Source of the DNA: Shewanella frigidimarina
Lineage (GTDB): Bacteria > Pseudomonadota > Gammaproteobacteria > Enterobacterales > Shewanellaceae
Length of the DNA stretch: 64,000 bases
Assembly (NCBI RefSeq): GCF_003797125.1
Contig: NZ_RKKE01000002.1
Span: 471,661-535,660, forward strand
Direction of reading: 5' to 3'
The position numbers were made by a program, and so were the translations under genes. The notes under the pieces are model-generated. The model made no database searches. It saw only the letters and a program-made list of their open reading frames with translations, and was not told where the DNA came from. Of this stretch, positions 27,788-38,037 are shown in pieces; positions within the stretch are counted from its first letter, which is position 1, and the number at the start of each line of letters is the position of its first letter.

Positions 27788-30700
27788 TTAAAGCATTTTT
27801 AGAAAATGGCCGCCTAACCAGTTTATTTATCGCATTATTAATTGTTGCGGGATTAGGTGCTATTTCAAGCCTACCCCGCACTGAAGATCCACATATTACT
27901 AACCGATTTTCGTCTGTTATCACTCAATACCCTGGTGCATCTGCAGAGCGGGTTGAAGCACTCGTGACTGAAGTGTTAGAGAATCAATTACGCCGCTTAG
28001 AAGATTTAAAGCTAGTCCAGTCGACTTCTCGCCCAGGGATTTCGGTTATCCAGTTAGAGTTAAAAGACACAGTCACAGAGACGGCTCCTGTGTGGTCACG
28101 CGCTCGAGATCTCATCGCCGACAGTAAATCCTTGTTGCCAATAGAAGCACAAAACAGTGTGTTAGATGATCAACTAGGTTATGCCAACACAGCCATTTTA
28201 GGACTTGTTTGGGCAGATAATAGCCCTGTAAGAGCCGATATTCTTAATCGTTATGCTAAAGAATTACAAAGCCGCCTAAGGCTGCTCAGCGGTACTGATT
28301 TTGTTAAACTATATGGCGCACCACAAGAAGAGATTTTAGTTGAGCTAGATGGTAATAAAATCAGCCAATTGCATTTAACTCCCGCCAGTATTGCCGCTAT
28401 TTTAAATAATGCCGACAGTAAAATTTCAGCCGGTGAAGTTAATAACAGCCAATTTAGAGCCTTAGTTGAAGTATCTGGCGAGTTAGATTCGCAAAATCGT
28501 ATCCGCCAAGTGCCGTTAAAAGTAGACGACTATGGTCAAATTATTCGCTTGGGGGATGTGGCCAATATTAGTCGCCAAGCTAAGACTCCGGCATCGAGTA
28601 TCGCCTTAATCGACAGTCAGCAAGGTGTTTTGGTGTCTGCGCGCATGCTCAATAATAATCGAGTCGATGTATGGCAACAACATGTAAGCAGCGCCATAGA
28701 TGATTTTTCAGCTAATTTACCGGCCAATATTAAGGTGCAATGGTTATTCGACCAACAAAGCTATACCAGTGACCGATTAGGCGACTTGGTGATTAATCTG
28801 TTACAAGGATTTGTGATTATTTTAGTGGTTCTGATGCTGACATTAGGACTGAGAAATGCGCTGATTGTCGCGATATCATTACCATTAACCGCATTATTTA
28901 CCCTCACCTGCATGAAATATACTGGCCTACCGATCCACCAAATGTCGGTAACAGGTTTAGTGGTTGCGCTAGGTATTATGGTCGATAATGCGATTGTGAT
29001 TGTTGATGCCATAGCTCAACGTCGTCAACAAGGTATGAGCAAACTGGAAGCGGTATCAAAAACCTTACACCATTTATGGCTACCCCTTGCGGGGTCGACC
29101 ATTACCACCATGCTAGCCTTTGCACCTATTGTGTTAATGCCGGGCTCTGCAGGTGAGTTTGTTGGTGGCATTGCCATTTCGGTCATGTTTGCCTTACTCG
29201 GCTCATATATTATTTCTCATACCATTATTGCTGGCCTGGCGGGTCGATTCAGTCGCAGTGAAAAACCAACGGCTTGGTATCAGCAAGGCATGGCATTCCC
29301 CAAAATTAGTCAGGCATATACTGCCAGCCTTAGATTTGCGTTAACAAGACCAATATTGACCGCCATCGTGATTGGAATATTACCGATTGCTGGCTTTTTT
29401 GCTGCGGGCAAAATGACTGAGCAATTTTTCCCACCGTCTGACCGCGATATGTTCCAAATTGAAGTCTACCTGGCCCCTCATGTCAGTATCGATAACACTC
29501 TAGAGCAGGTCAAACTGATTGATAATAAGCTGCAACAGATTGACGATATTGTCGCTGCAACATGGGTTGTTGGCGGTAATACGCCCTCTTTCTATTACAA
29601 CTTAACTCAACGGCAACAAGGGGCAACCAATTACGCCCAAGCGATGATTAAAGTGACTGATTATGTCGCCGCTAATCGGTTAATTTTACAATTACAAAAA
29701 GAGTTTGATGCCCAATTTCTACAAGCACAGATTTTGGTGCGAAAATTGGAACAAGGCCCTCCCTTTAACGCTCCGGTTGAGCTGCGAATTTATGGCCCTA
29801 ATCTTGATACTCTGAAAACATTAGGTGAACAAGTACGCGGCATTTTAGTCGCCACACCAGATGTCATTCACACTCGTGCAACCCTCAGTTCTGGCGCTCC
29901 AAAAGTGTGGTTACAGGTGAATGAAGACGCCAGCTTAATGAGCGGCTTAAGTTTGAGCGATATTGCCAATCAAATTCAAATGGCGACTACCGGTATCATT
30001 GGTGGCAGCATTTTAGAGCAAACGGAATCACTGCCAATTCGGGTGCGTTTAGGTGACAACAGCCGCGAACAAGCCACACGTTTAGCCGAGATCAATCTAG
30101 TTTCAGCTTCAGGCTCCGGGATTCCACTATCGGCATTGTCTTATAACGAAATCAATGTCAGTCGCGGCGCAATCCCCCGAAGAAATGGTGAGCGCGTCAA
30201 TACCATTGAGGCTTATATCACCAGTGGAGTATTGCCTGCACAAGTGCTTAACGAGGTTAAAGATGCTATTGCTAATTTGTCTATTCCTGCGGGATACCAC
30301 CTCGAAATAGGCGGCGAAAGCGCAAAGCGTAATGAAGCGGTAGGTAATTTATTGTCAAATATTGTACTTGTCGTCACTTTATTATTAGCGACGGTAGTGT
30401 TGTCGTTTAACTCGTTTAGATTAACCGCCATCATTTTACTGAGTGCTTTTCAATCGGCAGGTTTAGGCTTGTTATCTGTGTATGTATTTGGCTATCCGTT
30501 TGGGTTTACCGTCATCATCGGTTTATTGGGGTTAATGGGTTTAGCCATTAATGCTGCCATTGTTATTTTGGCTGAACTTGAGGATATCCCCGAGGCGCGC
30601 GATGGTAATTTAGCACTAATCATTAGTACAGTGAGCAGTTGCGGTCGTCATATTGGCTCAACCACTATCACCACCATCGGTGGCTTTTTACCTCTAATTA

Positions 30701-30849
30701 TCGCCGGTGGCGGCTTTTGGCCGCCCTTTGCTATCGCTATTGCCGGCGGTACGCTGTTAGCCACCATGTTGTCACTGATTTGGGTGCCGGTAATGTATAC
30801 CTTATTGATGAAGCCTAAAGGTAAAGATGTTAAACACTCAATCGCGTAA
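27784..30849 (+). CDS. RND family efflux permease (AcrB type)
   Basis: The inner membrane proton-driven pump, 1021 residues. There are twelve membrane segments in the usual 1+5+1+5 pattern with two large periplasmic loops; the conserved motifs GLVVALGIMVDNAIVIVDAI near 395-415 (with the essential Asp pair) and GLLGLMGLAINAAIVILAEL in the second half are seen. The N-terminus NGRLTSLFIALLIVAGLGA is typical of the HAE1-like group close to VexD/MdtB-type pumps. Substrates cannot be told from sequence. It is regulated with the adaptor by the divergent TetR gene (inference). Confidence 0.96.
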   Translation: MIKAFLENGRLTSLFIALLIVAGLGAISSLPRTEDPHITNRFSSVITQYPGASAERVEALVTEVLENQLRRLEDLKLVQSTSRPGISVIQLELKDTVTETAPVWSRARDLIADSKSLLPIEAQNSVLDDQLGYANTAILGLVWADNSPVRADILNRYAKELQSRLRLLSGTDFVKLYGAPQEEILVELDGNKISQLHLTPASIAAILNNADSKISAGEVNNSQFRALVEVSGELDSQNRIRQVPLKVDDYGQIIRLGDVANISRQAKTPASSIALIDSQQGVLVSARMLNNNRVDVWQQHVSSAIDDFSANLPANIKVQWLFDQQSYTSDRLGDLVINLLQGFVIILVVLMLTLGLRNALIVAISLPLTALFTLTCMKYTGLPIHQMSVTGLVVALGIMVDNAIVIVDAIAQRRQQGMSKLEAVSKTLHHLWLPLAGSTITTMLAFAPIVLMPGSAGEFVGGIAISVMFALLGSYIISHTIIAGLAGRFSRSEKPTAWYQQGMAFPKISQAYTASLRFALTRPILTAIVIGILPIAGFFAAGKMTEQFFPPSDRDMFQIEVYLAPHVSIDNTLEQVKLIDNKLQQIDDIVAATWVVGGNTPSFYYNLTQRQQGATNYAQAMIKVTDYVAANRLILQLQKEFDAQFLQAQILVRKLEQGPPFNAPVELRIYGPNLDTLKTLGEQVRGILVATPDVIHTRATLSSGAPKVWLQVNEDASLMSGLSLSDIANQIQMATTGIIGGSILEQTESLPIRVRLGDNSREQATRLAEINLVSASGSGIPLSALSYNEINVSRGAIPRRNGERVNTIEAYITSGVLPAQVLNEVKDAIANLSIPAGYHLEIGGESAKRNEAVGNLLSNIVLVVTLLLATVVLSFNSFRLTAIILLSAFQSAGLGLLSVYVFGYPFGFTVIIGLLGLMGLAINAAIVILAELEDIPEARDGNLALIISTVSSCGRHIGSTTITTIGGFLPLIIAGGGFWPPFAIAIAGGTLLATMLSLIWVPVMYTLLMKPKGKDVKHSIA

Positions 30850-30995
30850 TGATGTAAATTTCATCAGAAATTATATCTTTCCTCGTCACACTTTCGTACT
30901 AAATAACGGATAATTAGTAGTCTTTAGATGTACATTTAAATTCGTATACCTACCTATTCAAAATTAATTTTCACAATAATTATGGAACAGTACAT

Positions 30996-33002
30996 ATGAA
31001 TTATAAAAACTGGCCTATAGCAAAACAAATAGGCTCACTTGCCATATTGTCATCAATCATAATCTTTACCGCTATGTCTTGGTTTTCCTATCAATCGGCA
31101 TCCACAGTATTGCATGACAAAGCAATTCAAGCGATTAAATCACAAATGCACAGTAATACTCATTTAATTGAACTGCAGTACAACAGTATGTTGGACTTAG
31201 CCAAACGAAACGCCGATGTTTTGCGTACCTTATATCCAGGACAATTCTTGATAGAGGATCGCACCGTTAAGGTGTTAGGAATTAAGACCCCAGTACTAGT
31301 CCATGATAATGAGCAAATTAATAACTCAAACAATAACGTAGATCACTTTTCGGAGCTTACAGGCGGAGTCGCTACGATATTTGCGCGCGATAATGATGAT
31401 TTTGTTCGTGTATCAACATCACTTAAAAAAGCTGATGGTAATCGTGCATTAGGGACCTATTTAGGAATTAAACATCCCGGTTATCAGCGTTTAGTTAAAG
31501 GCGAAGAGTATGAAGGCTACGCCAAGCTTTTTGGTAAAGACTACATGACAATTTATCGTCCGGTAAAAGCTCCCGGAGGCAAAGTTATCGCTATTCTTTT
31601 TATCGGTTTTGATATCACCCAATCTGTTGCACAAATCCAAAAATCACTTAAACAACTGACTCTTGAAGAATCAGGTTCGTATGTCATCATCCGAAACTCT
31701 GATAAACAGATTATCTCTCATCGTGAGTTAACATCAGAAGAACCATACAATGAAACATTGCTTAATGGCCTATCGCTTGAACAAGCACTCACAGATAAAG
31801 GGAGTTGGGTTTACAGCTCCTTGTCTGATCAAGAAATGTTTTCTTATTCCGTATATATTCCCGGTTGGAATTGGACTTTGGTCGGGTTCGTTCCTGAAAA
31901 GGAATTAAGTGATGAAAGCTTAGGAATGTTAAAAATTAACGCCATATTGGCATTGCTAGGCGTGGTGATTATTTCCGTTTTACTCTTTAATGTAATTAAT
32001 CGTGCAATTAAGCCTTTAAAGAACCTACAGAGGCAAATAGCTAAATTAGGCCAAGGGGATCTTTCACAAACTTTCGTTCAATGCCCTCAAGACAGTCACA
32101 ATGAAGTTGACCACATTACGATAAGTGTGACCCAAACGGCTGCAAATTTAGCTGGATTAATTGAGTCCTTAAAACAGTCTGTCATCAGCTTAGAAAACCA
32201 AGCAATTCTTAGCCAGCAAACATCGAAATTGAACGGTACTGAAGCAAAGTCACTGTTAAACCAAACAGAACAAATTGCGACAGCTATCGAAGAAATGTCT
32301 TCATCTATTAAAGATGTCGCACAGAATTCGAGTCAAGTTGCCCAGCAGGCGCAAGAAATTGATAGCGCATCAAATCAAGGACATACACAGTTAACTCAGG
32401 CGGTTACAGAACTACAATCCTTGCGTGAACAACTTATTCAAAGTCAAAAAAATATTGAAAGTGTCAACAATGAAAGTCAAGCAATCAGTCAGGTTACAGA
32501 AGTCATTAATGGCATTGCAGATCAAACTAATTTACTCGCCTTAAATGCCGCGATTGAAGCAGCTAGAGCGGGAGACCAAGGTCGTGGTTTTGCTGTTGTT
32601 GCTGATGAAGTTCGCTCATTAGCACAAAGAACACAACGTTCAATTAGTGAGATAGGTGCGACTATTAACAAATTACAACAGCAAGTAGAACACACAGCCA
32701 CACAGATGATCCAGTGTCAGCAACTGGGAGAGTCCTCAGCGGTACAAGCTGATACAGTTAATAATCAACTCACGCTGATTAATCATAATATCGGCGAAAT
32801 GGCTATATTTTCGTCTAGTATAGCCAGTGCCACCAAACAGCAAAGTACAGTGGCAGATGAAGTGTCACGCAGCTTACATACTATTTCTACACTTGCACAA
32901 AATAGTGATGAACGGGCAACAAAAGCGGTGAGTGATTCAGAGCAATTAACTAAACTTGCGCACAGTATTAAACAACAAATAGGTGTATTTAACGTGGTTT
33001 AA
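30996..33002 (+). CDS. Methyl-accepting chemotaxis protein with Cache-type sensor
   Basis: A 668-residue chemoreceptor. TM1 is at about 12-32, a periplasmic Cache_3-Cache_2-like sensor at about 35-295 (with [15 protein letters not shown] and the tail [21 protein letters not shown]), TM2 at about 310-330, HAMP to about 390, then the signalling helices with the tip [19 protein letters not shown] at about 508-526. No C-terminal NWETF-type CheR tether is seen. The ligand is unknown. It is monocistronic, with a hairpin after it. Confidence 0.96.
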   Translation: MNYKNWPIAKQIGSLAILSSIIIFTAMSWFSYQSASTVLHDKAIQAIKSQMHSNTHLIELQYNSMLDLAKRNADVLRTLYPGQFLIEDRTVKVLGIKTPVLVHDNEQINNSNNNVDHFSELTGGVATIFARDNDDFVRVSTSLKKADGNRALGTYLGIKHPGYQRLVKGEEYEGYAKLFGKDYMTIYRPVKAPGGKVIAILFIGFDITQSVAQIQKSLKQLTLEESGSYVIIRNSDKQIISHRELTSEEPYNETLLNGLSLEQALTDKGSWVYSSLSDQEMFSYSVYIPGWNWTLVGFVPEKELSDESLGMLKINAILALLGVVIISVLLFNVINRAIKPLKNLQRQIAKLGQGDLSQTFVQCPQDSHNEVDHITISVTQTAANLAGLIESLKQSVISLENQAILSQQTSKLNGTEAKSLLNQTEQIATAIEEMSSSIKDVAQNSSQVAQQAQEIDSASNQGHTQLTQAVTELQSLREQLIQSQKNIESVNNESQAISQVTEVINGIADQTNLLALNAAIEAARAGDQGRGFAVVADEVRSLAQRTQRSISEIGATINKLQQQVEHTATQMIQCQQLGESSAVQADTVNNQLTLINHNIGEMAIFSSSIASATKQQSTVADEVSRSLHTISTLAQNSDERATKAVSDSEQLTKLAHSIKQQIGVFNVV

Positions 33003-33021
33003 CTGAGTGATATTTTAGCAG

Positions 33022-33049
33022 ACCAGTACTCCATCTATTGAGTGCTGGT
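33022..33049 (+). terminator. Terminator after the chemoreceptor gene
   Basis: ACCAGTACTC / GAGTGCTGGT (one G-T pair) with an 8-base loop, 19 bp past the stop, followed by TAATTAT. The T-run is weak. Confidence 0.55.
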
Positions 33050-33178
33050 TAATTATCCTAATCGCTAAATTGAGCGACAATAATTGTCACAACGAAGGTT
33101 TGAGACTTGGGTAAAACAAATTTATGCTTAATGTTATTTCACGACAGTAGCTTACGACAAAAAACAAAAATACCCCAT

Positions 33179-33216
33179 TAAGCTGCCAACATATGAGTAA
33201 GGATGATGGCAGCTTA
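33179..33216 (-). terminator. Hairpin after the host-attachment-family gene
   Basis: TAAGCTGCCA / TGGCAGCTTA with an 18-base loop; a T-rich tract (ATTTTTGTTTTTT) follows on the minus strand some 10 bases later. It lies 30 bp past the stop of the minus-strand gene. Confidence 0.5.
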
Positions 33217-33246
33217 TTAAACGAACCTAATTATCTAGATTTCAGC

Positions 33247-33696
33247 TTATGTGGCTAAGCTAGGCAAGATAATTGGCAACAGACCTCTAATCGAGTCGAT
33301 GTCCTGCTTTACAATATCTTTGTCTATTTCCAGCGTAACAACTTTAGCAACGTTACTGCTCATTTCTTTGCGTAAGTTACCAAGAAAATGAGGAGCAGCC
33401 ACAACAATCAACTGGCTAAATTTGTGTGCATTATATTCAGCCTCAAGGTATCGACAGATCTCCCGAGCAAATTCGACAGCCTCATTCTTTTTAGGCTCAG
33501 TTTTCCCCCCAACAGAATGGTGACTATTGATGGCACCTCCAGCCTGACGGCCTGGTAGATCTGAGGTTAGTTTCTGTTCATGTTGCCGTGCTTCGGGATG
33601 GATCATGCTCTTAATCTCAATTAACGTAGATTTTGCTGTTTCTGCGTAAAATAGACGTGCATATGCGCTATCCGCGACTAAAATCCAACTGCTCAT
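33247..33696 (-). CDS. Host attachment family protein
   Basis: A 149-residue cytoplasmic protein of the family named host attachment protein after plant-associated bacteria. Typical features are the N-terminal WILVADSAYARLF, the middle HEQKLTSDLPGRQ and the C-terminal LIVVAAPHFLGNLRKEMS. The true biochemical role is not known; the fold resembles peptide-release-factor-like (eRF1 domain) proteins. It stands alone. Confidence 0.88.
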   Translation of the reverse strand: MSSWILVADSAYARLFYAETAKSTLIEIKSMIHPEARQHEQKLTSDLPGRQAGGAINSHHSVGGKTEPKKNEAVEFAREICRYLEAEYNAHKFSQLIVVAAPHFLGNLRKEMSSNVAKVVTLEIDKDIVKQDIDSIRGLLPIILPSLAT

Positions 33697-34058
33697 TATA
33701 TGTCTCCCGTTAAGTGCATTATTAACAAATTGCCATGTTTAAAAAACAGACAACTAAGGTTAATTAATTATAGACAATATTTCTGTTAACACTTCGGAAT
33801 TGAGCTGTATTTTCTTGTATCTTTAAATAAAAATCTTACTTAGCAGCGGCGTGTTTATTACATATTGGGGGACTTTTTAAAAGGCGGCAATTGAACATAA
33901 AATTGGCTTTGTTAACAGCCACTAAGTAACGAGATAATGAGTGCTAGTTTGAGTCATAAGTTAAAACCGGTCGGTTTTAGTTTTGTAAACAAGATGAATC
34001 GCCAATAAAAAACCGCTTTATTACTAAAGCGGTTTTTTCATATCAAACGATATAACGT
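33697..34058. other. Intergenic region with palindrome and terminator
   Basis: About 360 bp. It holds the perfect palindrome TAAAACCG-GT-CGGTTTTA (33962-33979), of unknown use, and the cydABX terminator. No open frame with a ribosome site was found. Confidence 0.6.
34007..34038 (-). terminator. Terminator of cydABX
   Basis: AAAAAACCGCTTTA / TAAAGCGGTTTTTT with a 4-base loop; 21 bp past the cydX stop. It works in both directions by symmetry. Confidence 0.92.
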
Positions 34059-34169
34059 TTATAGTTCGTTGTTACGATCCATATTTTCAGTATTCTCAAG
34101 CCATAACGCGTTGATGATACCGAATGAACACGCTAACAATACCCCTAAAATCCACGCAAAATACCACAT
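34059..34169 (-). CDS. cydX: Cytochrome bd oxidase small subunit CydX
   Basis: A 36-residue protein read from the sequence: it starts MWYFAWILGVLLACSFGIIN and continues ALWLENTENM to the end. One membrane helix follows the MWYFAWILG motif, and a Glu near 25 is as in known CydX. The start has AAGGAG 8 bp upstream and lies 17 bp past the cydB stop. CydX stabilises the haem d site of CydAB. Confidence 0.95.
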   Translation of the reverse strand: MWYFAWILGVLLACSFGIINALWLENTENMDRNNEL

Positions 34170-34186
34170 AGACGTTGCTCCTTAAT

Positions 34187-35326
34187 TTAGTAAAGTGAGC
34201 TTTTGTTGTTTTCAACAAACTCACGATTTAAGCGGCCGTACATCTTGTAGTAAGTCCAAATGGTGTAACTTAATACTGTGGGTACGAAGATAATAGCGGC
34301 AACTGTCATCACTTTAAGTGACATTTGACTGGCTGTAGCATCCCACATTGTTAAGCTGACATTAGGTTCTAATGATGAAGGCATAACAAATGGGAACATT
34401 GCTGCTCCACAGGTCAAAATGACACAAGCAACCGCTAGCGAACTGAAAAAGAACGCAAATCCACTACGATTTAATCGACTGGCAAAAATCACTAATATTG
34501 GCATTAATAACCCTAATACCGGGAATAGCATGGTAAGAGGATATTTATCATAGTTAGTTAACCAAGCGCCCGCTTCAACCGCTACAGTCTTAGTGGTTGG
34601 ATTTGACGGACCAGCAAGGTCAAGGGCTGAGGTAATAACATAACCATCAATACCGTTTACAAGCCAAACACCAGCTGCACCAAATAGAACCACTAATAAA
34701 CCACCACAAACTTGCGATACTTTAGCACTTCTAACCCGCAGCTCTCCGTCGGTCTTCATTTGTAACCATGTAGAACCTTGCATTATCACCATAGTGACAC
34801 TCACAAGACCGGCTAATAAACCAAACGGATTCAATAAACCCAACAGACCGCCATGATAAGTAGCACGTAGATATTCATCAAAGTTAAATGGTACGCCTTG
34901 AAGCAGGTTACCAAATGCCACACCAATGATTAACGGTGGTACAAAACTGCCGACAAATAATGCTCTATCCCATGACTTACGCCATCTTGGATCTTCAATT
35001 TTAGAGCGATAATCAAAACCGACTGGACGTAAAAACAATGCAAATAGCACTAGCATCATTGCCACATAAAAGCCTGAAAACGATACCGCGTAGACCATAG
35101 GCCAAGCAGCAAATAATGCGCCACCAGCCGTCACTAGCCATACTTGGTTACCGTCCCAATGTGGTGCGATAGTGTTAATCATAATACGGCGTTCAGTATC
35201 ATCTTTACCAATAACGGGTAACAATATACCTACGCCCATATCAAAGCCATCTGTCACGGTGAAACCAATAAACAGCACGCCGATTAACGCCCACCAAATA
35301 AATCTTAATACTTCATAATCAAACAT
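34187..35326 (-). CDS. cydB: Cytochrome bd ubiquinol oxidase subunit II
   Basis: CydB, 379 residues with eight or nine membrane segments. It starts MFDYEVLRFIWWALIGVLFIGFTVTDGFDMGVG and has the GDNQVW-like NQVWLVTAGGALFAAWP pattern near 58-74. It pairs with CydA to hold haem d and b595 and reduce oxygen to water with quinol. It is 15 bp downstream of cydA in one operon. Confidence 0.98.
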   Translation of the reverse strand: MFDYEVLRFIWWALIGVLFIGFTVTDGFDMGVGILLPVIGKDDTERRIMINTIAPHWDGNQVWLVTAGGALFAAWPMVYAVSFSGFYVAMMLVLFALFLRPVGFDYRSKIEDPRWRKSWDRALFVGSFVPPLIIGVAFGNLLQGVPFNFDEYLRATYHGGLLGLLNPFGLLAGLVSVTMVIMQGSTWLQMKTDGELRVRSAKVSQVCGGLLVVLFGAAGVWLVNGIDGYVITSALDLAGPSNPTTKTVAVEAGAWLTNYDKYPLTMLFPVLGLLMPILVIFASRLNRSGFAFFFSSLAVACVILTCGAAMFPFVMPSSLEPNVSLTMWDATASQMSLKVMTVAAIIFVPTVLSYTIWTYYKMYGRLNREFVENNKSSLY

Positions 35327-35341
35327 AATCAGGTCCTCAGA

Positions 35342-36898
35342 TTAAGCATCTTGGTTTTCGAAATGATAACGACCGGTCTTTAAGCTGCTTGGACCAAGAC
35401 GAGCAAACTTATACATCAAGTAAGCTTCTATCACCAACAGGATGGTATAGAACACCGTAATCGAAATAATACTGAACCAAAGATCCGCCGTCGTTAAACT
35501 AGACGCCGACATGAATGTTGGCAGCACTTCAGAAATGGTCCAAGGTTGGCGACCAAACTCTGACACAAACCAACCAGCTTCAATGGCTACCCATGGAAGT
35601 GGCAAACTGTAAAGAGCAGCACGAAGTACCCACTTTTTCTCGGCGATTTGATGACGAGTGCTTTGCCAGAAGGCCGCAGCAAACACCAATAGCATTATCA
35701 CCCCAGAACCAACCATTAAGCGGAAACTCCAGAACATAGGCGCCACAGTAGGAATTGAGTCATAAGACGCTGCAATAATTTGCTCTTCAGTCGCATCAAC
35801 CACTTTGTCGGTATAACGCTTAAGCAAGAAACCATAACCTAGGTCGATTTTGGTCGCTTCAAATTGCTCTCTAACTTCAACCGATTTATCACCAGCACGT
35901 AATTTTTCAAGTAGAGCATACGCAACCATACCGTTACGAATTCGTACTTCGTGATCTTTAATAAGATCCTTAATACCGGTCACTTCTCCATCTAAAGAAC
36001 GAGTGGCAATAATGCCCATCGCATATGGGATCTTAACGGCGTAATCCGTGTGCATAGTTTCTTGGTTAGGGAAACCAAATGCCGTAAAGGCTGCTGGTGC
36101 TGGCTCTGTGTGCCATTCAGCTTCAATTGCCGCTAATTTAACACGTTGCACTTCACCTACTTCATAACCTGATTCATCGCCTAACACGATGACCGATAAA
36201 ATAGATGCCATACCAAAGCTTGCGGCAATAGCGAATGAGCGACGAGCAAAAGGTAAATCTCGGCCTTTCAATATGTAGTATGAGCTAATAGCTAATACAA
36301 ACATCGCACCAGCTACATAACCAGAGGCGACGGTATGAACAAACTTAACTTGCGCAACGGGGTTAAATACCACTTCGGCAAAATTGGTCATTTCCATACG
36401 CATGGTTTCATAGTTAAACACAGAACCCACCGGGTTTTGCATCCAACCATTGGCGATCAAAATCCATAAAGCTGACATATTAGAGCCAAGGGCAACGAGC
36501 CATGTGACGGCTAAATGTTGGCGCTTACTGAAGCGATCCCAACCAAAAAAGAACATCCCGACTAACGTAGACTCAAGGAAGAATGCCATTAAGCCTTCAA
36601 TCGCCAGGGGCGCACCAAAAATGTCACCTACGTAATGAGAATAGTAGGACCAGTTAGTACCAAACTGGAACTCCATCGCTAAACCCGTTGTCACGCCTAA
36701 GGCAAAGTTTATCCCAAACAACTTACCCCAAAATTTAGTCATGTCTTTATAAACTTGCTTATTGGTCATCACATACAGTGATTCCATAATCGCAAGAATA
36801 AAGGCTAAACCTAGGGTGAGTGGAACAAATAAAAAATGATACATGGCTGTCAGCGCAAATTGAAAACGCGATAGCTCAACGACCTCTTCGATAATCAT
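35342..36898 (-). CDS. cydA: Cytochrome bd ubiquinol oxidase subunit I
   Basis: CydA, 518 residues, about the E. coli length, so the long Q-loop form. It has the N-terminal [21 protein letters not shown] with the haem b595 His near 19, the Q-loop with [19 protein letters not shown] near 258, and the GRQPWTI motif near 448. It is a high-affinity terminal oxidase in the inner membrane, used at low oxygen. The promoter is in the 780-bp region upstream. Confidence 0.98.
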   Translation of the reverse strand: MIIEEVVELSRFQFALTAMYHFLFVPLTLGLAFILAIMESLYVMTNKQVYKDMTKFWGKLFGINFALGVTTGLAMEFQFGTNWSYYSHYVGDIFGAPLAIEGLMAFFLESTLVGMFFFGWDRFSKRQHLAVTWLVALGSNMSALWILIANGWMQNPVGSVFNYETMRMEMTNFAEVVFNPVAQVKFVHTVASGYVAGAMFVLAISSYYILKGRDLPFARRSFAIAASFGMASILSVIVLGDESGYEVGEVQRVKLAAIEAEWHTEPAPAAFTAFGFPNQETMHTDYAVKIPYAMGIIATRSLDGEVTGIKDLIKDHEVRIRNGMVAYALLEKLRAGDKSVEVREQFEATKIDLGYGFLLKRYTDKVVDATEEQIIAASYDSIPTVAPMFWSFRLMVGSGVIMLLVFAAAFWQSTRHQIAEKKWVLRAALYSLPLPWVAIEAGWFVSEFGRQPWTISEVLPTFMSASSLTTADLWFSIISITVFYTILLVIEAYLMYKFARLGPSSLKTGRYHFENQDA

Positions 36899-37222
36899 TG
36901 GCGACTCCTTACTTCAGTACAACCAAATACGACACAGCAACATACCGTTGCCATAATGATGATGTTATACCTGAAAACGGTCATATTGAAGCAGTGGACA
37001 ACTCACCAAAGAGTGAAAAATGATAAATTAACCTGTTTGCCTATGTTTTCAAGCCCAATCCTAAACGCCCTATATCTTACGGCATATTCACTTTGTAGAT
37101 CATATTTTTTAGTCAATTATGTGACCAGCATTAGATTTGGTGCATGGAGAATGTTTTATTACAGATAATCAGCCCATTAGCGTAAAGCATGTCGATTATT
37201 TCAGCAGATATTAGCTGTCAGG

Positions 37223-37236
37223 TTGATCACAATCAT
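37223..37236. promoter_or_regulatory. Possible FNR/EtrA-type site upstream of cydA
   Basis: TTGATCACAATCAT resembles TTGAT-N4-ATCAA with one mismatch in the second half. It is about 325 bp upstream of cydA, rather far, so its use is uncertain. Confidence 0.3.
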
Positions 37237-37563
37237 AAATGAACTTGCGATATTCAGAGTGATAACATTTGAACACGAATTTGCAACCCTCTTGAGGTAT
37301 TGACAAAAAACGCATAATTGCTAGGCATAAACAGCAAGCTGGCCTAATTTTAGATAAAAAGCTCAACTCACACAGATTGTTAATATAAAGTAGCAAAATA
37401 CACAAAAAATTAATATTAGATAAATATTTCTATAATTTACATTTAAAGTAAAAAGAAATAAATTGTTATTTTTCAATGCCATACAAAATCATAACTATTA
37501 ATTATCTTAAAACAAAACATTCAATCATTAAATAAACTAATGTCAAACATCATTTTTCCTCGT

Positions 37564-37592
37564 TTGAATGCACATTAGTTCAATTGTATAAT
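37564..37592 (+). promoter_or_regulatory. Sigma-70 promoter of the 26-residue gene
   Basis: TTGAAT, 17-bp spacer, TATAAT. The -10 is perfect, the -35 has four matches to TTGACA and the spacer is ideal. Transcription would begin near 37599 and give a leader of about 78 bases. Confidence 0.7.
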
Positions 37593-37676
37593 TTGCGCAC
37601 AGTTAAGAACACGAACACGAGTTGTGCAATCAGTCGTTGTCTTAATTCCAGTGACCTAACCTAGAGAGAATGTGCT

Positions 37677-37757
37677 ATGACTCAATTATTCGAACATGTT
37701 GCCAACCTATACATACGTGTTTTTACTGAAATGTTTACTGCTAAAGAAGTGAAATAA
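37677..37757 (+). CDS. Putative 26-residue microprotein
   Basis: Open frame ATG to TAA coding for a peptide that starts MTQLFEHVANLYIRVFTEMF and ends TAKEVK. It is amphipathic and aromatic-rich, too short for a signal peptide. It has GAGAG 9 bp upstream, a good sigma-70 promoter 85 bp upstream and a strong terminator 103 bp downstream, so a small dedicated transcript exists on paper. I do not recognise it. It could be a real microprotein or a small regulatory RNA that happens to hold an open frame. Confidence 0.55.
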   Translation: MTQLFEHVANLYIRVFTEMFTAKEVK

Positions 37758-37858
37758 GCGAGCACACTTTTTTATTTATACCGTGTTTAGTGGATGTTTT
37801 TGTTAGCGCAGAGATCATATTAAGCGGTAATCGTTATTATCCAATGATAACGAATCAG

Positions 37859-37896
37859 AAAACCCCATAGAGTAAATCTATGGGGTTTTTCTTTTT
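37859..37896 (+). terminator. Terminator of the microprotein transcript
   Basis: AACCCCATAGA / TCTATGGGGTT with a 5-base loop, then TTTCTTTTT. It is an intrinsic terminator for plus-strand transcription. Confidence 0.9.
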
Positions 37897-37940
37897 CACC
37901 ACAACATAAAGTCAGTTGCGGTAAACAAATTGAAACCAAT

Positions 37941-37969
37941 AAAAAAGGCGACTCAACGGAGTCGCCTTT
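37941..37969 (-). terminator. Terminator of purL
   Basis: AAAGGCGACTC / GAGTCGCCTTT with a 4-base loop and a T-run on the minus strand. It lies about 70 bp past the purL stop. Confidence 0.88.
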
Positions 37970-38037
37970 CGCTTTAGTTACATTAAGTAATTTAACTAAA
38001 TCAAGTGATTTTGCTAAACTAAGTGCATGATTTGCTA

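Larger units (their letters stand above)
36899..37676. other. Long regulatory region between cydA and a small gene
   Basis: About 780 bp with very high A+T in its second half. A short open frame at 36956-37168 has no ribosome site and overlaps the cydA leader; I do not accept it. The region holds a possible FNR-type site and, at its end, a good sigma-70 promoter for the microgene at 37677. Confidence 0.6.

Noticed and set aside
36956-37168. 70-residue plus-strand open frame upstream of cydA
   Set aside because: No ribosome site and no recognisable pattern; it covers the likely cydA promoter region.
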